From positions 1-46,531 of the forward strand of contig NZ_WKEQ01000041.1 in NCBI RefSeq assembly GCF_021605415.1: 46,531 nt of DNA, given 5' to 3'. This DNA is from Pseudomonas syringae (GTDB taxonomy: Bacteria > Pseudomonadota > Gammaproteobacteria > Pseudomonadales > Pseudomonadaceae). Shown here one piece after another: positions 39,518-46,531 of the stretch (position 1 is the stretch's first letter; every line of letters begins with the position of its first letter). The position numbers and the translations under genes were made by a program. The notes beneath the pieces are model-generated. The model was not told the DNA's origin, ran no database searches, and saw only the letters and a program-made list of their open reading frames with translations.

Positions 39518-40951
39518 TTATTCGACGGCTTTGACCATGTCTTCGATGACTTTCTTCGCGTCACCGAACACCATCATGGTCTTGTCCAGATAGAACAGCT
39601 CGTTATCCAGGCCGGCATAGCCGCTGGCCATCGAGCGCTTGTTGACGATGATGGTCTTGGCCTTGAACGCTTCGAGAATCGGCATGCCGGCAATCGGCGA
39701 TTTCGGATCGTTCTTGGCGGCCGGGTTGACCACGTCGTTCGCGCCGAGCACCAGCACCACGTCGGCCTGACCGAACTCGGAGTTGATGTCTTCCATCTCA
39801 AACACTTGGTCGTAAGGCACTTCGGCCTCGGCCAGCAGTACGTTCATGTGCCCCGGCATCCGACCGGCCACCGGGTGGATCGCGTATTTAACGGTGACGC
39901 CGTGGTGGGTCAGCTTCTCGGTCAGTTCTTTCAGCGCGTGTTGTGCGCGGGCCACCGCCAGACCGTAGCCCGGCACGATGATAACGGTGTCGGCATTGGT
40001 CAGCAGGAAGGTTGCGTCGTCAGCCGAGCCGGATTTCACCGGACGTGCTTCTTTCTCGCCTGCCGGCCCGGCGTCTGCCGTGTTGCCGAAACCGCCGAGC
40101 AGGACATTAAAGAAGGAGCGGTTCATCGCCTTGCACATGATGTACGACAGAATTGCGCCGCTCGAACCCACCAGCGAACCGGCGATGATCAGCATCGAGT
40201 TGTTCAGCGAGAAACCGATGCCCGCCGCCGCCCAGCCCGAATAGCTGTTGAGCATCGACACCACGACCGGCATGTCGGCGCCGCCGATTGGAATGATGAT
40301 CAGCACACCCATCACGAATGCCAGAACCAGCATCAGCGCAAACGCGGTGAGGTTGCCGGTGAACATGAAGGTCAAGCCGAGCACGAGCGTTGCCAGTCCC
40401 AATACTCCATTCAGTTTGTGCTGACCGGAAAACTGTACCGGTGCACCCTGGAACAGGCGGAACTTGTACTTACCCGACAGCTTGCCGAACGCGATGACCG
40501 AACCGGAGAAGGTAATCGCGCCGATGGCAGCGCCGAGGAACAGTTCCAGACGGTTGCCCGCCGGAATGGAGTCGCCCAATTGCTTGACGATGCCCAGCGA
40601 CTGCGGCTCAACCACGGCCGCGATTGCAATGAACACCGCGGCCAGACCGATCATGCTGTGCATGAAGGCGACCAGTTCCGGCATTTTGGTCATTTCAACG
40701 CGCTTGGCCATGATCGAGCCGGCGGTACCGCCGATCAGCAGCCCGACGATGACGTAGCCGATGCCCGCAGTGGCAAGCTCAGCGCCCAACTTATAGATGA
40801 GGCCGACGGTAGTGAGGATCGCCAGCGCCATGCCGAGCATGCCGAACAGGTTGCCCTTGCGCGACGTGGTCGGATGCGACAGGCCTTTGAGGGCCTGGAT
40901 GAAGCAGATCGATGCGATCAGATACAGCGTCGTGACGAGATTCATGCTCAT
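39518..40951 (-). CDS. pntB: NAD(P) transhydrogenase beta subunit
   Basis: This 477-residue protein has about eight or nine membrane helices (residues 1-265) and then the NADP-binding domain III, with VPGYGLAVARAQHAL, YAIHPVAGRMPGHMNVLLAEA, read in parts, VLGANDVVNPAA and KRSMASGYAG. It couples proton entry to reduction of NADP by NADH. The start shares one base with the pntAB stop (TAATG). A second in-frame ATG is at 40945. Last gene of the pnt operon, followed by a terminator. Confidence 0.96.
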   Translation of the reverse strand: MSMNLVTTLYLIASICFIQALKGLSHPTTSRKGNLFGMLGMALAILTTVGLIYKLGAELATAGIGYVIVGLLIGGTAGSIMAKRVEMTKMPELVAFMHSMIGLAAVFIAIAAVVEPQSLGIVKQLGDSIPAGNRLELFLGAAIGAITFSGSVIAFGKLSGKYKFRLFQGAPVQFSGQHKLNGVLGLATLVLGLTFMFTGNLTAFALMLVLAFVMGVLIIIPIGGADMPVVVSMLNSYSGWAAAGIGFSLNNSMLIIAGSLVGSSGAILSYIMCKAMNRSFFNVLLGGFGNTADAGPAGEKEARPVKSGSADDATFLLTNADTVIIVPGYGLAVARAQHALKELTEKLTHHGVTVKYAIHPVAGRMPGHMNVLLAEAEVPYDQVFEMEDINSEFGQADVVLVLGANDVVNPAAKNDPKSPIAGMPILEAFKAKTIIVNKRSMASGYAGLDNELFYLDKTMMVFGDAKKVIEDMVKAVE

Positions 40952-41271
40952 TACTTCGGCGCCTCTTCTTTTGCTTTCGGGGCTTTCTTCTTGAACATCT
41001 CAAGCATTCGGCGTGTGACCAGGAAGCCACCGAACACGTTAACCGCCGCCAGTGCCACGGCAAGGGTGCCCATGGTTTTGCCCAGCGGGGTGACGGTCAA
41101 TGCAGCGGCGAGCATGGCACCGACGATCACGATCGCGGAGATCGCGTTTGTCACCGCCATTAGCGGTGTGTGCAGCGCAGGCGTTACGTTCCAGACCACG
41201 TGATAACCGACATAAATCGCCAGCACGAAGATGATCAGGTTGTAGATACCGGGGGAGATAAGCTCTTCCAT
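40951..41271 (-). CDS. pntAB: NAD(P) transhydrogenase alpha subunit, membrane part
   Basis: This 106-residue protein has three membrane helices (about 10-27, 35-57 and 62-85) and a basic tail rich in Lys (FKKKAPKAKEEAPK). It is the membrane portion of the alpha subunit, separate from the soluble part, as usual in pseudomonads. It follows pntAA by 15 bases and shares one base with pntB. Confidence 0.94.
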   Translation of the reverse strand: MEELISPGIYNLIIFVLAIYVGYHVVWNVTPALHTPLMAVTNAISAIVIVGAMLAAALTVTPLGKTMGTLAVALAAVNVFGGFLVTRRMLEMFKKKAPKAKEEAPK

Positions 41272-41286
41272 CGTCTGAATCCCTGC

Positions 41287-42408
41287 TTAGGCGTTTTTGC
41301 GGATGACTTGGCCGTCGCGGCACATCAGGCACGCGGCGACGATGTCGTCTTCGAGGTTGACGTCGAACTGGCCTTCTTTGGTGAAGACGAGCTTGAGGAA
41401 GTCCAACAGGTTGCGCGCATACAGTGCCGAAGCATCTGCAGCGACTTCACCGGCCAGATTGGTCGGACCGGCGATCGTCACGCCGTTCTCGATCACCACC
41501 TGATCGGCCACGGTCAGCGGGCAGTTGCCGCCCTGAGCGGCCGCGAGGTCGATGACCACCGAACCCGGCTTCATCTGTGCCACGGTTTCCGCGCTCAACA
41601 GTGTCGGCGCCTTGCGGCCGGGAATCAGCGCAGTTGTGATGACGATGTCAGCCTGTTTGGCGCGCTCATGCACCGCTTGAGCCTGACGCTGCATCCAGCT
41701 CGCCGGCATTGGCCGCGCGTAGCCGCCGACACCGACGGCGCATTCGCGCTCTTCATCGGTTTCGTAGGGCACGTCGACGAACTTGGCACCAAGGGATTCG
41801 ATCTGCTCTTTCACCGCTGGACGCACGTCAGACGCTTCGATCACCGCACCCAGACGTTTCGCCGTGGCAATTGCCTGCAATCCAGCCACGCCTGCGCCGA
41901 GAATCAGCACGCGCGCCGCCTTGACCGTGCCCGCAGCGGTCATCAGCATCGGCATGAAGCGTGGGTAGTAGTGAGCCGCGAGCAACACGGCTTTATAGCC
42001 GGCAATGTTGGCCTGGGACGACAGCACGTCGAGGCTCTGCGCCCGGGAAGTGCGTGGCGCCGCTTCCAGGGCAAACGCGGTGATCCCGCACTCGGCCATT
42101 TTTGCGATGGTTTCATTGCTGAACGGGTTGAGCATGCCCACCAACACCGCACCGCGCTGAATCAGCGACAGCTCGGCATCGCTGGGTGCGACTACCTTAA
42201 GAATCAGCTGCGCGCCAAACGCATCGTTGGCACTGCCAATGGTTGCGCCTGCCGCTTCATAGGCACTGTCGACAACGCTGGCCTTGATGCCGGCGCCGCT
42301 TTGCACAGTGACCTGATGACCTTGGCCGATCAGCTTTTTGATGGTTTCCGGGGTTGTAGCAACCCGTGTTTCACCCGTCTGGGTTTCGAGAGGAACACCA
42401 ATGTGCAC
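41287..42408 (-). CDS. pntAA: NAD(P) transhydrogenase alpha subunit, soluble NAD-binding part
   Basis: This 373-residue soluble domain I protein is related to alanine dehydrogenase. It has GVPLETQTGETRVATTPETI at the start, ILGAGVAGLQAIATAKRLGA as the NAD Rossmann loop, and VIDLAAAQGGNCPLT. The start is GTG 42408, with AGGAG well placed upstream; the family begins exactly at (M)HIGVP. First gene of the pnt operon. The 433-base gap upstream should hold its promoter. Confidence 0.95.
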   Translation of the reverse strand: MHIGVPLETQTGETRVATTPETIKKLIGQGHQVTVQSGAGIKASVVDSAYEAAGATIGSANDAFGAQLILKVVAPSDAELSLIQRGAVLVGMLNPFSNETIAKMAECGITAFALEAAPRTSRAQSLDVLSSQANIAGYKAVLLAAHYYPRFMPMLMTAAGTVKAARVLILGAGVAGLQAIATAKRLGAVIEASDVRPAVKEQIESLGAKFVDVPYETDEERECAVGVGGYARPMPASWMQRQAQAVHERAKQADIVITTALIPGRKAPTLLSAETVAQMKPGSVVIDLAAAQGGNCPLTVADQVVIENGVTIAGPTNLAGEVAADASALYARNLLDFLKLVFTKEGQFDVNLEDDIVAACLMCRDGQVIRKNA

Positions 42409-42841
42409 GTCAAATCTCCTGCGTGATCTTATTGAGTAAACCCAGGCACTGCGGATGGTGCGACTGGGGCGGCCGATCAGCACGATCCCGCCGAATCAGG
42501 GCGGGGCGCGGCATTTTGCAGGCGAACTTTATGCCCTTCAAGGGATTATGACGGGTGACGGAAAATTAACTACAAGTCATCCCGTGACCGAATGTCGCAC
42601 ATGACCGGCCGAATCCCTTGCAGGCCGTGCCCTGCAAGGATTCTGGACAAATCTGCAAATTTTTCTCATCGGTGACGTGAATGAGCCGTAATGAGTCGTA
42701 AATGTGGCGCAAAGCCGCGTCGCAAGGGGCTTTTATAGAGTCTATAAGACCTTTCGGTACAGTCTGCTTAATAGCGACAAATACTTATATCTGTAGGGCT
42801 TAAATTTTCCTGACTACGGGGTTAACAATTGCTAAGAGCCT
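42409..42841. promoter_or_regulatory. pntAA upstream region with two palindromes
   Basis: No ORF is seen in this 433-base gap. It contains a near-perfect 14-bp hairpin (GAATCCCTTGCAGG with CCTGCAAGGATTC, 42611-42643) and a shorter TTATAG-AGT-CTATAA (42733-42747). The right half is AT-rich. The LysR gene ends at 42842 on the same strand, so the hairpin could terminate it, but no T-run follows. Confidence 0.5.
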
Positions 42842-43741
42842 TTAGCCTTCGAGGTTGTAAGTGTTTGCCTGTTTCACCAGCCAGTCACGAAATGCCTTGA
42901 GGGACGCAGATTCGACTTTTCGCTCCGGAATCATCAGGTAATAGGCTTTGATGCTGGCGAGTGCCTGAGGGCACGCGATCACCAGTCGTTTCTCTGCCAG
43001 TTCGCGCTGAATGAGGAAGGGTGGAATCAATGCAATGCCCATGTCATGCATGGCTGCCTGGGCCAGCATGGAGAATAGCTCGTAACGCGGGCCTGTCATG
43101 TCACGGGGAATATTGAGGTGCTGGGCGTTGAACCACTGGCGCCAGGCATAAGGGCGTGTGGTTTGTTGCAGCAGGGGCAAGTCGGCGATTTCTTCCGGGG
43201 TGAGATGACGCTTCTTACCGAGCAGCGAGGGGCTGCACATGGGCATCGGATTTTCGCCCATCAATCTGTGGGATTCAGTACCCGACCAATCCGCATCGCC
43301 AAAGTAAATGGCGGCATCGAAATCAGTGTCGGCGAACAAGAATGGCCGGGTGCGGTTGGTCAGGTTGACGGTGACCTCTGGGTGCTTGAGTTGAAAATCC
43401 TTAAGTCTGGGCAGCAGCCATTGGGTGCCGAACGTCGGCACTACGGCCAGCTCAATCACGTTCGCACCTTGGTGGCCCATCACCGACAACGTGTCGCGTT
43501 CGACCGCATCGAGCTGGGTGGCGACCCGTCGGCTGTAGGAAAGGCCTGCTTCGGTCAGCTTTACTCCGCGCCGGGAGCGTCGAAACAGTTCGACGCTGAG
43601 GAAGTCCTCAAGGCTGGCGATCTGTCGGCAGATAGCGCCCTGCGTGAGGGAAAGTTCTTCAGCGGCCCGGGTAAAGCTCTCGTGCCTGGCGGCCGCTTCA
43701 AAACTGATCAGGGCGGTGGTGCTGGGAATCTTCCTGCGCAT
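42842..43741 (-). CDS. gcdR: LysR-family regulator of the glutarate genes (GcdR-like)
   Basis: This 299-residue LysR protein has its helix-turn-helix at about 18-60 (SFTRAAEELSLTQGAICRQI and LEDFLSVELFRRSRRGVKL) and a ligand domain with FLFADTDFDAAIYFGD. It is divergent from gcdH-gcdG, and LysR regulators at this place activate these genes with glutarate. The symbol is by position and recollection. A GAGG stands upstream of ATG 43741; GTG 43756 is an alternative. About 158 bases separate it from gcdH. Confidence 0.85.
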   Translation of the reverse strand: MRRKIPSTTALISFEAAARHESFTRAAEELSLTQGAICRQIASLEDFLSVELFRRSRRGVKLTEAGLSYSRRVATQLDAVERDTLSVMGHQGANVIELAVVPTFGTQWLLPRLKDFQLKHPEVTVNLTNRTRPFLFADTDFDAAIYFGDADWSGTESHRLMGENPMPMCSPSLLGKKRHLTPEEIADLPLLQQTTRPYAWRQWFNAQHLNIPRDMTGPRYELFSMLAQAAMHDMGIALIPPFLIQRELAEKRLVIACPQALASIKAYYLMIPERKVESASLKAFRDWLVKQANTYNLEG

Positions 43742-43899
43742 GTACGTCAACCTCACTAATACGTCGCATAAATGGCGTTAGGCGACTGCCTTGGAGTGAG
43801 AAATTAGCACAACAGAATGCGAAATCCTCGTTTGCCGGGATGACGAACCGGGCCTAGGATCAATGCCACGTTAATTCACCGATGTGCGAGGACTTACTC

Positions 43900-45081
43900 A
43901 TGGCCGGTAAAGCAAGCTTCAACTGGATCGATCCACTGCTGCTGGATCAACAGCTCACCGAAGAGGAGCGCATGATCCGCGATACCGCCGAACAGTTCGC
44001 CCAGCAGAGCCTGGCGCCTCGCGTGCTTGAAGCGTTCCGTCACGAGAAAACCGACCCGGCGATCTTCCGGGAAATGGGTGAGGTTGGCCTGTTGGGCGCG
44101 ACGATTCCCGAGCAGTACGGTGGCAGTGGCCTGAACTACGTCAGCTACGGTCTGATTGCTCGTGAAGTCGAGCGTGTGGATTCCGGCTATCGTTCGATGA
44201 TGAGTGTGCAGTCTTCGTTGGTCATGGTGCCGATCAACGAATTCGGTACCGAAGCGCAAAAACAGAAATATCTGCCGAAACTGGCTTCCGGTGAATGGAT
44301 CGGCTGCTTCGGCCTGACCGAGCCTAACCACGGTTCTGACCCTGGCGCGATGATTACTCGTGCACGCAAAGTCGAAGGCGGCTATAGCCTGACCGGCGCG
44401 AAGATGTGGATTACCAACAGCCCGATCGCCGACGTGTTCGTGGTCTGGGCCAAGGACGATGCCGGCGACATTCGTGGCTTCGTGCTGGAGAAAGGCTGGA
44501 AAGGCCTGAGCGCCCCCGCGATCCACGGCAAGGTTGGCCTGCGTGCGTCGATCACCGGTGAGATCGTCATGGACAACGTGTTTGTCCCTGAAGAGAACAT
44601 CTTCCCGGATGTCCGTGGCCTGAAAGGCCCGTTCACCTGCCTCAATTCCGCACGTTTTGGCATCTCCTGGGGTGCGTTGGGTGCTGCCGAGTTCTGCTGG
44701 CACACCGCTCGTCAGTACACGATGGATCGCCAGCAATTCGGCCGTCCTTTGGCTGCGACGCAATTAGTGCAGAAAAAGCTTGCTGACATGCAGACTGAGA
44801 TCACGCTGGCGCTTCAAGGCTGCCTGCGTTTGGGTCGTATGAAAGATGAAGGCATCGCCGCCGTTGAAATCACCTCGATCATGAAGCGCAACTCCTGCGG
44901 CAAGTCCTTGGACATCGCGCGCATGGCTCGCGACATGCTGGGCGGTAACGGCATCTCCGATGAGTTCGGCGTGGCGCGTCACTTGGTTAACCTGGAAGTC
45001 GTGAATACCTATGAGGGAACGCACGACGTTCACGCGCTGATCCTGGGGCGTGCGCAAACCGGCCTGCAGGCTTTCTATTAA
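43900..45081 (+). CDS. gcdH: Glutaryl-CoA dehydrogenase
   Basis: This 393-residue acyl-CoA dehydrogenase oxidises and decarboxylates glutaryl-CoA to crotonyl-CoA. Family marks are CFGLTEPNHGSDPGAMITRA with the substrate-binding arginine, WITNSPIADVFVVWAKD, and the catalytic glutamate in VVNTYEGTHDVHALILGRA. The start at 43900 has GCGAGGA upstream; an earlier ATG at 43882 would add six residues without a family match. It is followed by the CoA-transferase gene after 13 bases. Confidence 0.96.
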   Translation: MAGKASFNWIDPLLLDQQLTEEERMIRDTAEQFAQQSLAPRVLEAFRHEKTDPAIFREMGEVGLLGATIPEQYGGSGLNYVSYGLIAREVERVDSGYRSMMSVQSSLVMVPINEFGTEAQKQKYLPKLASGEWIGCFGLTEPNHGSDPGAMITRARKVEGGYSLTGAKMWITNSPIADVFVVWAKDDAGDIRGFVLEKGWKGLSAPAIHGKVGLRASITGEIVMDNVFVPEENIFPDVRGLKGPFTCLNSARFGISWGALGAAEFCWHTARQYTMDRQQFGRPLAATQLVQKKLADMQTEITLALQGCLRLGRMKDEGIAAVEITSIMKRNSCGKSLDIARMARDMLGGNGISDEFGVARHLVNLEVVNTYEGTHDVHALILGRAQTGLQAFY

Positions 45082-45094
45082 TAGGAGAGCGACC

Positions 45095-46315
45095 ATGGGC
45101 GCGTTGTCGCATCTGCGGGTGCTGGATTTATCGCGAGTGCTGGCCGGGCCTTGGGCCGGGCAGATTCTGGCCGACCTTGGTGCCGAGGTGATCAAGGTCG
45201 AGCGCCCGGGCAATGGTGACGACACTCGCGCCTGGGGGCCGCCCTTCCTTAAAGATGCGTATGGCGAGAACACCAGTGAAGCGGCTTACTACCTGTCGGC
45301 CAACCGTAACAAGCAATCGGTGACCATAGATTTCACTCGCCCTGAGGGGCAGAAGCTGGTGCGGGAACTGGCGGCGAAGTCAGACATCCTCATTGAAAAC
45401 TTCAAGGTCGGTGGTCTGGCGGCGTATGGGCTGGACTATGGCTCGCTGAAGGCGATCAATCCGGATTTGATCTATTGCTCGATCACCGGGTTTGGCCAGA
45501 CCGGGCCTTATGCCAAACGTGCCGGTTATGACTTCATGATTCAGGGATTGGGCGGGCTGATGAGCCTGACCGGTCGTCCTGAGGGCGATGAAGGGGCGGG
45601 GCCGGTAAAGGTCGGCGTTGCGCTGACCGATATCCTTACGGGACTGTATTCAACGGTGGCGATCCTGGCAGCGTTGGCTCATCGCGATCACGATGGCGGC
45701 GGCCAGCATATCGACATGGCACTGCTGGATGTTCAAGTGGCGTGTCTGGCGAACCAGGCAATGAATTACCTGACGACGGGCAACGCTCCAAAGCGTCTGG
45801 GTAATGCGCACCCGAATATCGTGCCGTATCAGGACTTTCCTACGGCGGATGGCGACTTCATTCTTACCGTGGGCAATGACAGTCAGTTCCGCAAGTTTGC
45901 CGAAGTGGCGGGGCAACCGCAGTGGGCTGATGACCCTCGGTTTGCGACTAATAAGCTGCGGGTGGCTAACCGAGGGGTGCTGATCCCGTTGATCCGCCAG
46001 GCGACTGTATTCAAGACGACGGCGCAATGGGTGCAGCAACTGGAGCAGGCGGGCGTTCCGTGTGGGCCGATCAATGATCTGTCGCAGGTGTTCGCTGATC
46101 CTCAGGTGCAGTCGCGTGAGTTGGCGATTGAGTTGCCCCATCCGTTGGCGGGAATGGTTCCGCAAGTGGCCAGTCCGATCCGGTTGTCGCGGACGCCGGT
46201 CGAGTATCGGTGTGCGCCTCCGCTTCTTGGAGAACATACGTTGGAGGTTTTACAGCGGGTGCTGGGGTTGGATGCAGGGGCCGTGTCCAGCTTGAAAGAG
46301 GCGGGCGTGCTTTAG
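45095..46315 (+). CDS. gcdG: Class III CoA-transferase, succinyl-CoA:glutarate type
   Basis: This 406-residue CaiB/BaiF family protein has N-terminal LRVLDLSRVLAGPWAGQILA and DLGAEVIKVERPGNGDDTR, and VGVALTDILTGLYS with the catalytic Asp. It activates glutarate by CoA transfer from succinyl-CoA, giving the substrate for GcdH. AGGAGAG precedes the ATG. The stop at 46315 is followed by an unusual palindrome and then the putative rRNA promoter. Confidence 0.93.
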   Translation: MGALSHLRVLDLSRVLAGPWAGQILADLGAEVIKVERPGNGDDTRAWGPPFLKDAYGENTSEAAYYLSANRNKQSVTIDFTRPEGQKLVRELAAKSDILIENFKVGGLAAYGLDYGSLKAINPDLIYCSITGFGQTGPYAKRAGYDFMIQGLGGLMSLTGRPEGDEGAGPVKVGVALTDILTGLYSTVAILAALAHRDHDGGGQHIDMALLDVQVACLANQAMNYLTTGNAPKRLGNAHPNIVPYQDFPTADGDFILTVGNDSQFRKFAEVAGQPQWADDPRFATNKLRVANRGVLIPLIRQATVFKTTAQWVQQLEQAGVPCGPINDLSQVFADPQVQSRELAIELPHPLAGMVPQVASPIRLSRTPVEYRCAPPLLGEHTLEVLQRVLGLDAGAVSSLKEAGVL

Positions 46316-46320
46316 CTTGT

Positions 46321-46362
46321 CCTCTATATATAGGGTTAGGGTTCACCTTCTATATATAGAGG
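46321..46362. repeat. CCTCTATATATAG inverted repeat after gcdG
   Basis: CCTCTATATATAG (46321-46333) and CTATATATAGAGG (46350-46362) are exact inverted repeats. The inner CTATATATAG is itself palindromic. The 16-base spacer contains GGTTAGGGTTC. It could be the gcdG terminator or a protein site. Confidence 0.6.
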
Positions 46363-46424
46363 CCGGTTTGTTGGGTGTTTTTTAGCCAATCTGCAAGTAG
46401 TTGATAGAAAAGCGAAATTAAGTG

Positions 46425-46531
46425 TTGACGGCAAAATCTGAGTGTCTATAATTCGCCCCACTTCCGGCGCAGTCGAAACGGAAAACTCCTTGGTAAACAA
46501 TGAGTTAAGCAGTTTTCGACAGCGACTGGCT
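46425..46531 (+). promoter_or_regulatory. Strong promoter and leader, probably of an rRNA operon
   Basis: TTGACG (46425-46430) and TATAAT (46447-46452) are spaced 16 bases, with a GC-rich discriminator (TCGCCCC) after the -10 and an AT-rich stretch upstream. The leader beyond, with CTTCCGGCGCAGTCGAAACG and AACTCCTTGGTAAACAATGA, matches my memory of the leader upstream of Pseudomonas 16S genes. The 16S gene itself is not in the window. Confidence 0.7.

Noticed and set aside
39806..41203. Plus-strand frame of 465 residues opposite pntB and pntAB.
   Set aside because: It spans two clear genes on the other strand and has no motif.

Overview
The window is chromosomal DNA of a fluorescent-type Pseudomonas (P. 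fluorescens group). This rests on a caa3 oxidase block in the same order as PAO1 PA0102-PA0114 (recalled, not searched), trpI divergent from trpBA, a PA0069-type radical-SAM gene behind an SOS box, gcdH-gcdG, a three-gene pntAA/pntAB/pntB locus, and the GTGGGAGCTGG-type REP/REPIN repeats scattered between genes. Most of it is core chromosome. There is one clear accessory patch (about 13.6-16.2 kb) and the edge of an IS1182-type insertion sequence at the left end.

Layout. 1-78: start of an IS1182-like transposase. 218-8854 (minus strand): cytochrome c oxidase subunits (coxB with fused cytochrome c, coxA, coxC), copper delivery (ctaG, SCO, and a second SCO-like protein that keeps CxxxC), Surf1 and heme A synthesis (ctaA, cyoE). 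A small twin-transmembrane gene lies in the opposite direction inside this block. 9226-12297: an unknown acidic helical protein, then a SulP transporter with a beta-carbonic anhydrase. 12535-13593: SOS-linked radical-SAM protein. 13664-15639: remnant of a pyocin S6/colicin E3-type rRNase bacteriocin whose middle is deleted, followed by three intact and one frameshifted immunity-like gene. 15780-16184: two small or broken plus-strand reading frames of unknown origin. 16245-20083: three-subunit membrane sugar-acid dehydrogenase (Tat gamma subunit, GMC flavoprotein, triheme cytochrome c).

20355-30127: mixed housekeeping and small genes: secreted tyrosine phosphatase-like protein, YheV, oligopeptidase A (PrlC), gamma-carbonic anhydrase-like protein, HAD phosphatase, lipoprotein metallopeptidase, two paralogous lipoproteins, two DUF1161 proteins, OsmC, a luciferase-like monooxygenase, dodecin and a YqjD-type protein. 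30100-33175: trpI / trpB-trpA. 33298-37489: an RcnB-like protein, then a minus-strand group of three tandem DUF2388 secreted proteins feeding into a large exported protein with both a zincin-like HExxH and a DUF4105-like domain, and a DUF1127 gene. 37809-42408: acetate/succinate CoA-transferase and the transhydrogenase operon. 42842-46315: LysR regulator divergent from gcdH-gcdG (glutarate to crotonyl-CoA). 46425-46531: a strong consensus promoter and leader resembling that of a Pseudomonas rRNA operon, whose 16S gene would lie beyond the right edge.

The most unusual material is the decayed bacteriocin with an array of four diverged immunity paralogues, and the DUF4105/zincin plus triple-DUF2388 exported cluster, which has no function known to me.
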